Assembly: GCA_023407175.1 (NCBI GenBank)
Contig: JAEYMU010000053.1
Span: forward strand, 124,001 to 188,000
Reading direction: 5' to 3'
Origin: Bacillota bacterium
Lineage (GTDB): Bacteria > Bacillota_A > Clostridia > Lachnospirales > Lachnospiraceae
DNA length: 64,000 nt
Shown in pieces: positions 54,801 to 62,031 of the stretch (its first letter is position 1; every line of letters begins with the position of its first letter). A program made the translations under genes and the position numbers. The notes beneath the pieces are model-generated. The model made no database searches and was not told the DNA's origin. It saw nothing but the letters and a program-made list of their open reading frames with translations.

Positions 54801-56222
54801 GCTTTTATCAACAAGGTTGCATACAATAACATCCTTTATCAGTCTGTTATTAACATCTGACTTTATAATATTCTCTAATGCGGAGCATTCAAAATTCTCA
54901 CCGCCGATTACAACAATATCTTTTACTCTTCCTGTAATCCCCAGCTGGCGGTCATTGATTAAAAAGCCCAAATCCCCTGTATCAAACCAGCCATCCCGAA
55001 AGTGGCCGTCTGCAAGGACTCCCTGCTTTGTAAAATATCCATTTATTATGGAGGGTCCCTTTATGCATATATTCCCCACTGTGCCATTTGGCAGTTGTAT
55101 CCCTTCCTCATCTACTATTTTTACTTCAGTGGAACTCGCAATCGTTGAATACAGAATATATTCTTGTTTCAAACCATTTCCGGAACTTTTTATAACTTCA
55201 CCACCATAGCGAAGATTTTTTGAAGCTAAGGTGTATAACTCCAGGGTTCCGTCATTAATACCATATGCCACCAGGCATGTTGCTTCTGATAAACCATAGG
55301 TAGTAATAATTGCAGAAGGTTTAAAATTATATTTCCTCATTGCCTCCGTAAATTGCTTATATAATCCTGCTCCTACATGCTCTGCTCCTAAAGTCATCAC
55401 CTTTAAGCAAGATAAATCCCAATCGTAATTATCATGCAGGTTTTCATATATATTCATGAAATGCTTTAAGGCAAAGGGTACTGATCCGGTAATCGTTGCC
55501 CTTGTTTTATTAATTACCGATAACCACAATAAAGGATTTTTTATATACACATCCGGTGGCAGCAGATATTGAGGTATCCCGGCCATAATCGCCATATAAT
55601 GGAATATGATTAATCCTCCAGAATGTGTAAGAGGTTCCCAATTTACAACAATGTCATTATCATTAACACGAAAACATTCTATTTCATCACTCAAATTTGC
55701 ACACAAATTCATCCTGGTAATCGGTATTCCTTTTGACAAACCTGTTGAACCGGAAGAAAATTGAACACATACTAATTCTTCTTTCGAATATTCCTTCTGT
55801 GCGCATGTATCATTAAAATCCAAACTTGGAATTTGTAGTTTAGTAATATCAAAAACGCCTTGAAATACATCTTCATTATGGATCGGATTATCTATTATTA
55901 TGTAAGGATTATGTAAATTATCAGCAAAATCATTATCAAAAATCCGTTTTGTATCATATGCTATCGGCATTGCTACAAAACCGCCAATTGCACATGCCCA
56001 GAGTGAATAGATGATATTTACCAGGCTGTTACAGCATATTACAATACCATCCTGTTTCTTTACCCCATACTCTGATAAACGTTGGTATATACCATAACTT
56101 TTTATCCAAATATCACGATAAGATATATATTTTTCTTCTGATTCTGATAGTATTATTGTTATACCCCTATCTGTTTTTGCAGCATTTTTCATGCATTCTG
56201 TTATATCAAAATAATCTTTCAT
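48810..56222 (-). CDS. Loading and first extension PKS: FAAL-ACP-KS-AT-DH-KR-ACP
   Basis: The 2470-residue protein begins with a fatty acyl-AMP ligase (1-560; 'FSSGSTGLSKG', 'YGLSEATCLVAYG', 'GRVKDIVVIGGEN', K533 in 'GSGKVKR') that would activate a fatty acid. ACP1 (about 570-645) has S601 in 'YGIVSVN', where the usual Asp before Ser is Val. KS has C833, H968 and H1008. AT has 'FTGQGSQY', S1283 in 'GHSIGEYAAA' and HGFH at 1383-1386, a malonyl-type motif. DH has H1591 but K for G in HxxxG, and D1761/H1765. KR has 'GGTGLLG' and Y2224 in 'GQSNYAAAN'. ACP2 has S2387. The acidic C-terminal tail probably docks onto the coiled coil of the next protein. It lies 26 bases after accC. The chain is extended once and reduced, giving a beta-hydroxy or enoyl acyl group. 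Confidence 0.94.
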   Translation of the reverse strand: MKDYFDITECMKNAAKTDRGITIILSESEEKYISYRDIWIKSYGIYQRLSEYGVKKQDGIVICCNSLVNIIYSLWACAIGGFVAMPIAYDTKRIFDNDFADNLHNPYIIIDNPIHNEDVFQGVFDITKLQIPSLDFNDTCAQKEYSKEELVCVQFSSGSTGLSKGIPITRMNLCANLSDEIECFRVNDNDIVVNWEPLTHSGGLIIFHYMAIMAGIPQYLLPPDVYIKNPLLWLSVINKTRATITGSVPFALKHFMNIYENLHDNYDWDLSCLKVMTLGAEHVGAGLYKQFTEAMRKYNFKPSAIITTYGLSEATCLVAYGINDGTLELYTLASKNLRYGGEVIKSSGNGLKQEYILYSTIASSTEVKIVDEEGIQLPNGTVGNICIKGPSIINGYFTKQGVLADGHFRDGWFDTGDLGFLINDRQLGITGRVKDIVVIGGENFECSALENIIKSDVNNRLIKDVIVCNLVDKSGIECIGAFILCYDYLENKEFIKEFTLCSNLIREKIYEEFRIYINNIIPIDEIPRSGSGKVKRMELVVKYNNGDFEKIMREIDNSSTKKRNMLDDRAIALSLAQIISDEFHINITNFDRSFQEYGIVSVNIPTFIKKINELFNIMIKTTSVFSYPNINSLSEYIQTVLNLQQNTNGEYSKKNSPQESIAIVGMSCRFPKGGNVPEEFWKLLIDGIDAVTDIPEERWKAEKYYSENDKEEGKMYCKKGAFLNVPIDQFDSKFFNISPKEAAELDPHHRMLIELTWEAFENAGLDINEYSGSRTGVFLGLSSDEYGMTSISSGNVAIIDSYSLTGVCKSTACGRLSYIFGFEGPSLTVDTACSSSLTAVHLACSSIRNNEADVAVVGGASLMLTPTIGIAFSKLQATSHDGHCKTFDANANGYGRGEGAGIIILKRLSEAIKNNDNILGIIRSTGLNQDGRSNGLTAPNGESQRKLIEHTLKEAGIQADEVDYIETHGTGTPLGDPIEVNAIIDAYGKSRTKKNPLLIGSVKSNIGHLEAASGMASIIKVLLSFKHHVIPGNLHYFSPNPQIAWKDLNIKVVDKNINWTSDGKIRRAGINSFGFGGSNAHLIMEEYPSVRYTEDMLADGNSRIILKISGKSKESVKKLAKGYREVIQNQGEDTLLNILYTANRGRGDFNYRAAVTGNSKTELLDGIDAFIQERHMGNIFSSAAKQNRKVMFMFTGQGSQYVNMCRKLFDTNAAFKEAMLRCDRLFRPYILRSLISLIYDDQADNETVDKTVFAQPLIFSVEYSLCRLWESYGIRPDIVIGHSIGEYAAAVEAGILSLEAAVELVSARGRLMDSAPGSGSMATIFADFNYVSSLISEYSDQVVIAVHNAPEACVISGEKDQVNRACQKAEDMGLRVRQLKVSHGFHSPLMKSAAEDFKAIAERIEYHRSKLSYISCQYSREVYPEEILDSRYWSDHITNRVDFYNALESVENKRDIFMLEVGPTSSLEALCKLIYGNSQDVACSVNRTTEDTKQIMDVMAKLYVAGLNINWNKVEFDGIKTWNRTNLLPNYPFERASYWKEIMYDRKECTEERYAGTNSLLGQRIESIFMKDSVIFQRKYTATSPFFMSEHIIYKTAIAPAAAYVSILIRAMKEIRDPKSITIRDIELRAPLIIAENEERLVQIVISHAWSENCEYMITSKSLTDDNGSWVIHSQGMIGVNNDYIQNKKPFMAEQWNRIEKHDKEENIVYRAMVNAGFDLGIGFRRVTRSSCEKDIGICYIEPLKSLPCKEDYVVYPGVIDSIFHTMLSIILEAGYVAVDKENNWETMIPYFVSGISYNYLTSDNLWCSSNAVFEHQSIIGDVDAFNEYGDLIMQIDNMITKITTEKNLLSGVKKDLNKLNYHCDWVKYEAEATNKMEYSSAVLITDQASDYAELVKCWQANGMDIKQVTVCSIAEQGWKEFVSVETAQQKRIFFVYGCGASSITSFENNEDILKNVVDLAKAISQLHAEKTCSLGFITVQAVAYKNQAINLNQAMVWGFARSFAMEFTGSFRGIIDIEESMSTDDWKRVAEVILSGASNELCLRTGEFYISRLIKHSIYDKHNQGKLNAIKVSGDRTYLVAGGTGLLGMTYIEALIDLGAKKIAILCRNQPGNEVMDIIDRWNSYGLCIRVFCADVGNLKSLSTAVDKIHAEMGEINGVVNAAGVLKDKMIQDLAWEDYKYVMSPKVSGCINLYQVLHRNKLDFFIMLSSITSILGNVGQSNYAAANCFMNSFATFLNQQNKNGFVQCWGPWEGAGMASDKMTLANMDMMGMEAIMKADGKRIICDFFANPYELMLIADINWDKFVKNASGSVVKKLLSDLVSVAATPAGEVESNISFKERLASMNKPQIVELLINEIKKLCSKIMDYDISAIDADNSFKELGADSLMIFSMRTEINQLLHININVAAFYNYPTITLLAEHLVDEVLELEDNSEKIIVEEQPLNIAKEQQLDEDEDADDLLIELEELLK

Positions 56223-56248
56223 GATTTTCTCAATACCTCCACGTTATT

Positions 56249-57622
56249 TCATATTGAATTTACTATCAATCTTATATTTCTATCCGCCTCAAGAAAGGAT
56301 GTCGTATAATCTCCAAGTAAAAATCGTGGGTCATTTAGTATATTAATCAAAATCTCACGATTATTAGCTACACCTTCGATTCTCAATTCTTCTAAGCATC
56401 TAATCATTCTTTTCACCGCTTCCGCTTTATCTATTCCGTGGCAACATAGTTTGCAAAGCAATGAATCATAATATGATGTAATAACATTCCCATTTTCATA
56501 GGACGAATCTACTCTAACCCCAAAACCGCCAGGCAAATCAAATCTTGTAATTCTGCCGTTGTCAGGTATAAAAGTACCATTATAATATTCAGAGAGAATT
56601 CTACACTGTATTGCATAACCCTGAAATAATACCTTATCCTGCTTATACCGCAGCTTTTCACCTTGAGCTATCCGCAGCTGCTCTTTCACTAAATCTATTC
56701 CTGTAATCAACTCTGATATGGTATGCTCTACCTGCAGCCGTGTATTCATTTCCATAAAATAATATGAATTATCTTCTCCCAGAATATATTCAACGGTTCC
56801 CAGTCCTTCATAGCCTATGGCTTTGCATAGATTAACGGCTCCTTGATACATCCTGTCCCGAACTTCCATTGGCAGTGTATTACATCTGGCTTCTTCAATC
56901 AGTTTTTGATTATTTCTTTGAATAGTACACTCACGATCCCCAATGTGAAGTACATTTCCATATTTATCTGCTAATATTTGAACTTCGATATGCTTAGCTT
57001 TTTGTATATATTTTTCTATTAAAATATTACTTTTCCCAAATACATTCTCTGCTTCTTTTAAACAAATATCAAATGAGTACAATAAATCTTCTTTCTGATT
57101 TACAACTCTTATACCTTTTCCTCCCCCTCCATTAGAAGCCTTCAGAATGACTGGATAACCTATTTCATCAGCATATCTCATACAATCCGCTGAGTTACAT
57201 ATCTCATAACTGTTATCACCAATAATCGGTATCTTACAATCTTTTGCAGCTTTTTTTGCCCTTATCTTATCTCCCATCAGCCGAATCACTTGACTGCTTG
57301 GACCAATAAAATCAATATCATAACCATTACATAAATCAACAAAGTCAGCATTCTCTGCAAAATAGCCAATACCCGGATGTATTGCGTCTACATTATATTT
57401 TGTTGCCACAGTCAATATATTGTAAGAATTTAAGTAAGATTCTTTACTGCGAACATCTCCTAAACAAACAGAATGATCAGCTAATCTGGTGTGTAGTGAA
57501 TCTTTATCTGCCTTTGAAAATACACCGACCGTCTCTATTCCCATTTCTTTACATGCTCGTATTATTCGTACAGCACTATCCCCACGATTTGCAATTAGAA
57601 TACGTTTATATTGTTTACTCAT
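56249..57622 (-). CDS. accC: Acetyl-CoA carboxylase, biotin carboxylase subunit
   Basis: The 457-residue ATP-grasp enzyme has 'KASNGGGGKGIRVV' (ATP loop) and 'FMEMNTRLQVEHTISELITG', with the family's catalytic and metal residues. It charges biotin on AccB with CO2. It overlaps accB by eight bases and precedes the FAAL-PKS gene by 26 bases on the same strand, so it belongs to the lipopeptide unit. Confidence 0.95.
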   Translation of the reverse strand: MSKQYKRILIANRGDSAVRIIRACKEMGIETVGVFSKADKDSLHTRLADHSVCLGDVRSKESYLNSYNILTVATKYNVDAIHPGIGYFAENADFVDLCNGYDIDFIGPSSQVIRLMGDKIRAKKAAKDCKIPIIGDNSYEICNSADCMRYADEIGYPVILKASNGGGGKGIRVVNQKEDLLYSFDICLKEAENVFGKSNILIEKYIQKAKHIEVQILADKYGNVLHIGDRECTIQRNNQKLIEEARCNTLPMEVRDRMYQGAVNLCKAIGYEGLGTVEYILGEDNSYYFMEMNTRLQVEHTISELITGIDLVKEQLRIAQGEKLRYKQDKVLFQGYAIQCRILSEYYNGTFIPDNGRITRFDLPGGFGVRVDSSYENGNVITSYYDSLLCKLCCHGIDKAEAVKRMIRCLEELRIEGVANNREILINILNDPRFLLGDYTTSFLEADRNIRLIVNSI

Positions 57623-58106
57623 TTTTATCTACCCTAACTTCAAAAATTGGTTGGCCATACTCAACCAAACTACAGTCATCGACAAAATTTCGAATAATAG
57701 TTCCCGTTACAGGTGCTTTGATATCATTGTATATCTTCATAGCTTCAATCGAACAAATAATGTCTCCTTTTTCGATATGTATTTCTCCTTCATTCACTTT
57801 AATTTGTTTGCTGAATTCAACTGTGCCAATAAAAGGGGATACAACAGTAATAGTATTTTCAATTGATTTATCTTCCTGTTTATGCAAAAAATCAGGCACT
57901 ATCATGTCCCCCGCTATATTATCCATCCTCATATCTTTTACAAACTTCGTGATATCAAATTCTCTTCTATTTTCCGCCTCCTGCCTCTGTTTGCTGAATT
58001 GTATTGATATCATTGAGTCATGATAAGAAAAAGAGACCAATTCTGATTTTTCACATTGTTTTATAATATCGATAATATTATCCGTAACATTCTTAAACTC
58101 ATGCAT
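57615..58106 (-). CDS. accB: Biotin carboxyl carrier protein of acetyl-CoA carboxylase
   Basis: The 163-residue protein has a variable N-terminal half and a C-terminal biotinyl domain ('VVSPFIGTVEFSK', 'CSIEAMKIYNDIKAP'), where K124 of EAMK is the biotin site. Length and layout are normal for AccB. The gap of 82 bases to accA is the largest within the acc group. Confidence 0.93.
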   Translation of the reverse strand: MHEFKNVTDNIIDIIKQCEKSELVSFSYHDSMISIQFSKQRQEAENRREFDITKFVKDMRMDNIAGDMIVPDFLHKQEDKSIENTITVVSPFIGTVEFSKQIKVNEGEIHIEKGDIICSIEAMKIYNDIKAPVTGTIIRNFVDDCSLVEYGQPIFEVRVDKNE

Positions 58107-58188
58107 TCAGTTAACCTCCAATGGGATAAATAGAAAAAAATATAAATTAAAGAATAATTATTTTATTAAGATTTTCCTCTTGAATATA

Positions 58189-59052
58189 TTATTCTTTAGG
58201 ATCAAACACAATCTCCTGACCAATACGCCTGAATTTTACAATTCGATCCCTACGGATTTCCTCCCGACTCAATTGTTTAAACTTGGATAATTCAATATCT
58301 AAAGCTTCTTTAATTCTTGAACAAATATCCACAAATTCCCCATCCTCGCTGATAACTCTGTCTATAATACCATTTTTCAGAAGCTGGCACGCCGTAAGCT
58401 TTAAATCAACAGCCACTTCAGGAGCTTTCAGAGGATCCTTAAATAATATACTGGCACATCCTTCTGGTGAAACCACTGAGTAGATAGCATTTTCCAACAT
58501 GATAACCGTATTAGCAACCGCTAGAGCCAAAGCTCCTCCGCTTCCGCCTTCTCCGATAATAATTGATATAATCGGAACTGTAAAACAAGACATCTCGTAA
58601 AGATTGCGTGCTATTGCTTCGGCTTGTCCATGTTCTTCTGCTGTAGCCCCAGGGTATGCTCCCGGAGTGTCAATAAAGCATATGATTGGTCTCTGAAACT
58701 TTTCCGCCTGCCTCATCAATCTCAGCGCTTTTCTATAACCTTCCGGTTTTGTCATACCATATTGGTAATATTCCATGTCTTTTTGGTTATTACCTTTATT
58801 CTGGCCTATAATCGTAACTGGCCTTTCATCAATGAAAGCTATCCCACAAACCAAAGACTTATCGTCCCCAAGGCTACGGTCCCCATGTAATTCGATAAAA
58901 ACATTAAATATATTCTTAATAATATCAAGTGATCGAAACCGAGAAATATCTCGCGCCATTAAAACCTTACTCCATGCAAAATCGTCCGCTATATTATCTA
59001 TATACCCATGCATATTATCACCTGCTTCATCATTAATGGAATAGTGGAACAT
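58189..59052 (-). CDS. accA: Acetyl-CoA carboxylase carboxyltransferase alpha subunit
   Basis: The 287-residue carboxyltransferase has the AccA features 'ELHGDRSLGDDKSLVCG', 'GYRKALRLMRQAEKF', 'CFIDTPGAYPGATAEEHGQ' and 'GEGGSGGALALAV'. With AccD it moves the carboxyl group from biotin to acetyl-CoA, making malonyl-CoA. The gap to accD is nine bases. It is shorter than the ~315-residue proteins of many bacteria, as in several Firmicutes. Confidence 0.94.
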   Translation of the reverse strand: MFHYSINDEAGDNMHGYIDNIADDFAWSKVLMARDISRFRSLDIIKNIFNVFIELHGDRSLGDDKSLVCGIAFIDERPVTIIGQNKGNNQKDMEYYQYGMTKPEGYRKALRLMRQAEKFQRPIICFIDTPGAYPGATAEEHGQAEAIARNLYEMSCFTVPIISIIIGEGGSGGALALAVANTVIMLENAIYSVVSPEGCASILFKDPLKAPEVAVDLKLTACQLLKNGIIDRVISEDGEFVDICSRIKEALDIELSKFKQLSREEIRRDRIVKFRRIGQEIVFDPKE

Positions 59053-59061
59053 AACATATAT

Positions 59062-59880
59062 CTATATTACATTATCCTCCTGGAGCATATACTCATTACT
59101 CATGTGCAGTTTTAATATGTTGCCCAGAGTATCCCGTAATTGACATCTCTCAATAATTAAATCAATATAACCCCGCTCAAACAAGAACTCAGCAGTTTGA
59201 AAATTCGGCGGCAACTTTTCTTTTACTGTCTGCTCTATTACTCTTTTACCGGCAAATCCTATTAACGCACCCGGTTCGGCTAAAATAATATCACCTAAGA
59301 AAGAAAAACTTGCACTTACCCCACCGGTAGTTGGATTGGTTAATACGCTGATATAAAGGCCGCCGGACTCATTAAAAGCTGCAACCGAAGCTGCTGTTTT
59401 TGCCATCTGCATTAATGAAAATATGCCCTCTTGCATTCTCGCTCCTCCGGAGGCAATAAAGATGACTACAGCCAGCTTATGTTTTGCAGCTTCTTCAAAT
59501 AACCTTGATATCTTCTCACCAACAATTACACCCATACTTCCCATCATATATCTGGTGTCCATAATTCCAATCATTAAAGGATATCCACGAATCGATGCTC
59601 TGCCTGTAATAATTGTCTCATTGAGATTTGTATTATTTTTTATATTCTCATGTTTTTCACGATAACCTGGAAAACTAATCGGATCGTAGAAATCTGTATA
59701 TGGATTCGTCTCAACAAATGAATTATTATCAATTACTATAGAAAGCCTTTGTTCATAGTTTAACGTTTCATAATATCCGCAAGCACTGCACACATAATTG
59801 TTTTCTATAAATTTCTTTCTTTCCGAAATGTTTCCACAAACCTTACACTTGACAAACAAAGATTGAACCATAATTGTCAT
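59062..59880 (-). CDS. accD: Acetyl-CoA carboxylase carboxyltransferase beta subunit
   Basis: The 272-residue protein has the AccD zinc site (C12, C15, C31, C34) and the crotonase-type body ('IASGGARMQEGIFSLMQMAK', 'LTNPTTGGVSASFSFLGD', 'IGFAGKRVIEQT'). It is the first gene of the whole minus-strand unit, with an AAGGCGG site before ATG. The order accD-A-B-C directly ahead of PKS genes implies a malonyl-CoA supply dedicated to the pathway. Confidence 0.94.
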   Translation of the reverse strand: MTIMVQSLFVKCKVCGNISERKKFIENNYVCSACGYYETLNYEQRLSIVIDNNSFVETNPYTDFYDPISFPGYREKHENIKNNTNLNETIITGRASIRGYPLMIGIMDTRYMMGSMGVIVGEKISRLFEEAAKHKLAVVIFIASGGARMQEGIFSLMQMAKTAASVAAFNESGGLYISVLTNPTTGGVSASFSFLGDIILAEPGALIGFAGKRVIEQTVKEKLPPNFQTAEFLFERGYIDLIIERCQLRDTLGNILKLHMSNEYMLQEDNVI

Positions 59881-60282
59881 TTCCGCCTTTAATTAAATTC
59901 CATATTTTAATAATTATCGACATTTACTTCTATTTATTACAATATTATCACATTATTCTTTCAAAATCAATATTATTGGAAATATTTTATAAAATATTTT
60001 ATAATTTTACTCAATTGTAAATAGGTCCCATTTCATAAAGTAAAATGCAAACAATCGATATTAAACATCTCATCTTCTATCTCAACCATATAAACTAATT
60101 GCATTTTAATATTTTTATTTCTTACAATTTTTACTTGACATATGGATTTTTCCATGTTATACTTATAAAGTATTTTAAATAGAAATTTGGTTTCACATAT
60201 TTTTGTAAATCATTATTTTGTTGATTTACTTGAATATGTGTTTTTTATTTATAAATATAATAAAATTAAGGAGGTATCTTTC
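59881..60282. promoter_or_regulatory. Divergent AT-rich promoter region of the acc/lipopeptide unit and csp
   Basis: No gene lies in these 402 bases. On the minus strand TTGAAA (59959-59964) and TGTAAT (59936-59941), 17 bases apart, could start the accD unit; other AT-rich pairs are possible. Upstream of it is a perfect 20-bp palindrome, AAATATTTTATAAAATATTT, at 59980-59999. The plus-strand csp promoter and its long leader take up the rest. Confidence 0.5.
60135..60163 (+). promoter_or_regulatory. Promoter of the cold-shock gene
   Basis: TTGACA (60135-60140) and TATACT (60158-60163) are 17 bases apart. The spacer holds the small dyad ATGGA-TTTT-TCCAT. The transcript would have a leader of about 110 bases, as is usual for cold-shock mRNAs. 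Confidence 0.8.
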
Positions 60283-60483
60283 ATGAATAAAGGTACTGTA
60301 AAATGGTTTAACTCACAAAAAGGTTTTGGTTTCATTTCTGACGAACAGGGGAATGACATATTCGTACATTACTCCGGACTTGCTATGGATGGTTTCAAGT
60401 CTATAGACGAGGGTCAGTCCGTTACATTTGATGTAACAAAGGGTGCTCGTGGAATGCAGGCAGTCAACGTACAGATTGCATAA
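60283..60483 (+). CDS. Cold-shock protein (CspA family)
   Basis: The 66-residue protein has both RNA-binding motifs, RNP1 'KGFGFI' and RNP2 'DIFVHY', and the normal CspA length. It binds single-stranded RNA/DNA and melts mRNA structure. A longer reading from 60187 is an artefact: AAGGAGG sits eight bases before the ATG at 60283 and the family starts with this sequence. Confidence 0.96.
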   Translation: MNKGTVKWFNSQKGFGFISDEQGNDIFVHYSGLAMDGFKSIDEGQSVTFDVTKGARGMQAVNVQIA

Positions 60484-60500
60484 TCCAAATAATGCTTTGA

Positions 60501-60530
60501 AAAGGATTGCTTATAAGTGATCCTTTTTTT
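60501..60530 (+). terminator. Rho-independent terminator of csp
   Basis: AAAGGAT and ATCCTTT pair around a loop containing CTTATAAG, with a run of T residues at the end, about 20 bases after the csp stop codon. Confidence 0.85.
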
Positions 60531-61007
60531 ATTGTCCTTTTGTGAATTACAATTCATTCACAAGCATTCCGTCCTTGGCAGGCTGTTCTCCACTCTGGCC
60601 GGAGTGCTTATCTTCCGTCATCCTAACAGATCTTCTCTTAGACCTTTCAATATCGGTTCTCCCCCTCCCCCAGTGAAGAAAGCATCATATTCTGTCCTGG
60701 CATACAGCTCCAGGTAACTATGGTGTGATGGCAGTAACTATGATGTGATAGCATCTAGCTTATAATCCAGGGAACTATGCGCTGCTTGCTGCCTGGGTAT
60801 CACAATAGTGTTCTCATGTGGCCTCCTTAAGTTGACTTAATAAACTTTTCTTTTGATCTACATTATTGTAGAGTTTTCACAATCATTTTTGTCAATTTAT
60901 AGCTTGTATAATTATGTTAATTAATGTATTATTTTTCTGTAATTACATTTACTCCTCTTGCAAGAGATCCCGCTGTTAACCAAGGATAGAAAGGAAGGTA
61001 ATATATC
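60531..61007. other. Gene-free stretch with tandem 20-nt repeat and possible gene remnant
   Basis: No convincing gene is seen. Two tandem 20-base units (GTAACTATGGTGTGATGGCA at 60714-60733 and a copy with two changes at 60734-60753) are present. Around 60555-60740 the minus strand can be read as two short frames linked by an ATGA overlap, a peptide containing 'TEYDAFFTGGGGEP' and then a 24-residue one beginning 'MTEDKHSG'. These may be remnants of a lost element, possibly of an intron- or transposon-type gene, but I cannot identify them. The last 150 bases are AT-rich and probably hold the promoter of the next gene (TATAAT at 60907-60912). Confidence 0.4.
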
Positions 61008-61445
61008 ATGAAAAGATTGTTTAGAAACATCATTGTACTTGTTTGTGTTGCAACTCTATGCATTATGCCTGCCTCTACTGTTTTAGCAGCTTCCAATGCT
61101 GTATTAATTACTTCAACTGATACAATGAAGTTTTATGAATACCAGCCAGACCAGTATTCTTTAGCTCCTGGTAGTACTACTTTTTTAGCGGATGTTCAAA
61201 ATGGCGGATATTTTTCTGTACCAGCAGGTTATTCACTATCAGCCTTCTGCAATATTGATTATTCAAGTACACTATATGTAGAGATATTTAAATTAAATTA
61301 TGGCTTAGTATATTCAGGGTATGAAACTTCATCTTTTTTCATATCACTTCCTGCGACAACATCCGCTTCCGGATACATTATTAGGTTGACTAATTCAGGT
61401 TCAACAACAGTCAAACTTGATAATTATTGCTTTTATTATTACTAG
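61008..61445 (+). CDS. Small secreted protein of unknown function
   Basis: A clear signal peptide (residues about 1-28, ending 'PASTVLA') is followed by about 117 residues rich in Ser, Thr, Tyr and Phe, likely all-beta, with no cysteine pair, catalytic motif or anchor that I can name. The late part ('YIIRLTNSGSTTVKLDNY') resembles small beta-sandwich secreted domains. The start has AAGGAAGG 12 bases upstream, and a strong terminator follows, so it is a real single-gene unit. Confidence 0.8.
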   Translation: MKRLFRNIIVLVCVATLCIMPASTVLAASNAVLITSTDTMKFYEYQPDQYSLAPGSTTFLADVQNGGYFSVPAGYSLSAFCNIDYSSTLYVEIFKLNYGLVYSGYETSSFFISLPATTSASGYIIRLTNSGSTTVKLDNYCFYYY

Positions 61446-61453
61446 TGTAAAGA

Positions 61454-61496
61454 GCCCTGCACATCTGGGGATATGGTATGCAGGGCATCTTTTTTT
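61454..61496 (+). terminator. Rho-independent terminator of the small secreted protein gene
   Basis: GCCCTGCA and TGCAGGGC pair around a 20-base loop and are followed by a T-run (61490-61496), nine bases after the stop codon. Confidence 0.9.
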
Positions 61497-61838
61497 GCGC
61501 CATTATATACCAAAAACACGGCCTTAAAATTCAGGGAATTAGAGAGCAAGAAAGAGTCTCGTGATAGACAAAAGAAATGGTATGAAGCATATATAAAACA
61601 TTAAAGTTAATCCCTGACCTTTTATGAGCCAGTGATTTTATTATAATCTGGATATCTTGCATATCAAACTTTTTAATAATTATTTTATCACCTTCCAGCA
61701 ATACTAATACTTCACTATCAAATCCACCACTTAATTTACAACGTAATCCCTTGACTACATATATAAGGGATAAATTAGGATTAAAGGCAAAAAAATAGCC
61801 AGTCAATCGCGGGAACCCTTGATTTTACTAGCTATTTA
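61497..61838. other. Gene-poor stretch between terminators
   Basis: These 342 bases hold no convincing gene. A minus-strand reading frame of 91 codons (61531-61806) starts with TTG inside the tRNA terminator and lacks a ribosome site. The region has no repeats and no recognisable family. Confidence 0.5.
61788..61835 (-). terminator. Terminator of the tRNA-Trp transcript
   Basis: On the minus strand ATAGCTAGT pairs with ACTGGCTAT (one G-T pair) around a 23-base loop, followed by seven T residues. It starts a few bases after the tRNA 3' end. Confidence 0.85.
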
Positions 61839-61911
61839 CAGGGGCAGTAGGATTTGAACCCACGACCTGCGGTTTTGGAGACCGTTATTCTACCAGCTGA
61901 ACTATACCCCT
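61839..61911 (-). tRNA. tRNA-Trp (anticodon CCA)
   Basis: The 73-base cloverleaf has acceptor AGGGGTA/TGCCCCT, a T-loop 'GGTTCAAATCC', anticodon loop CTCCAAA with anticodon CCA, and discriminator G, the tryptophan identity base. The 3' CCA is not encoded. A promoter with TTGACA and TAATAT lies just upstream. Confidence 0.95.
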
Positions 61912-61942
61912 ATTTATATGATTGTGCATCAGGCACTTACTA

Positions 61943-61971
61943 ATATTACAATGAATTGTTGTAATTGTCAA
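61943..61971 (-). promoter_or_regulatory. Promoter of tRNA-Trp
   Basis: On the minus strand TTGACA (61966-61971) and TAATAT (61943-61948) are separated by exactly 17 bases, about 30 bases before the tRNA 5' end. Confidence 0.8.
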
Positions 61972-62031
61972 GAATATTCGGCTTGTTTTCATCACTTTTT
62001 TAAGGACAATTTTGTAAAGCAGGAGCTCTGA

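Noticed and set aside
54540..56222. N-terminal ligase as an ordinary acyl-CoA ligase or amino-acid adenylation domain
   Set aside because: Its 'YGLSEATCLVAYG' and 'NPLLWLSVINKTRATITG' segments follow the FAAL pattern, and it is fused to an ACP at the start of a PKS.
57382..58023. Plus-strand 213-codon frame
   Set aside because: It lies antisense to accB and accC, whose motifs are complete, so it is a shadow frame of AT-rich coding DNA.
29016..59880. Trans-AT polyketide cluster
   Set aside because: One module has an intact integrated AT with GHSxGE, and no separate AT gene is present; only the second module's AT is degenerate.
60531..61007. Group II intron remnant
   Set aside because: Suggestive short frames are present, but no reverse transcriptase or domain V could be recognised, so it is kept only as an open observation.
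61531..61806. Minus-strand 91-codon frame as a gene
   Set aside because: It starts with TTG within the tRNA-Trp terminator, has no ribosome site and no recognisable family.
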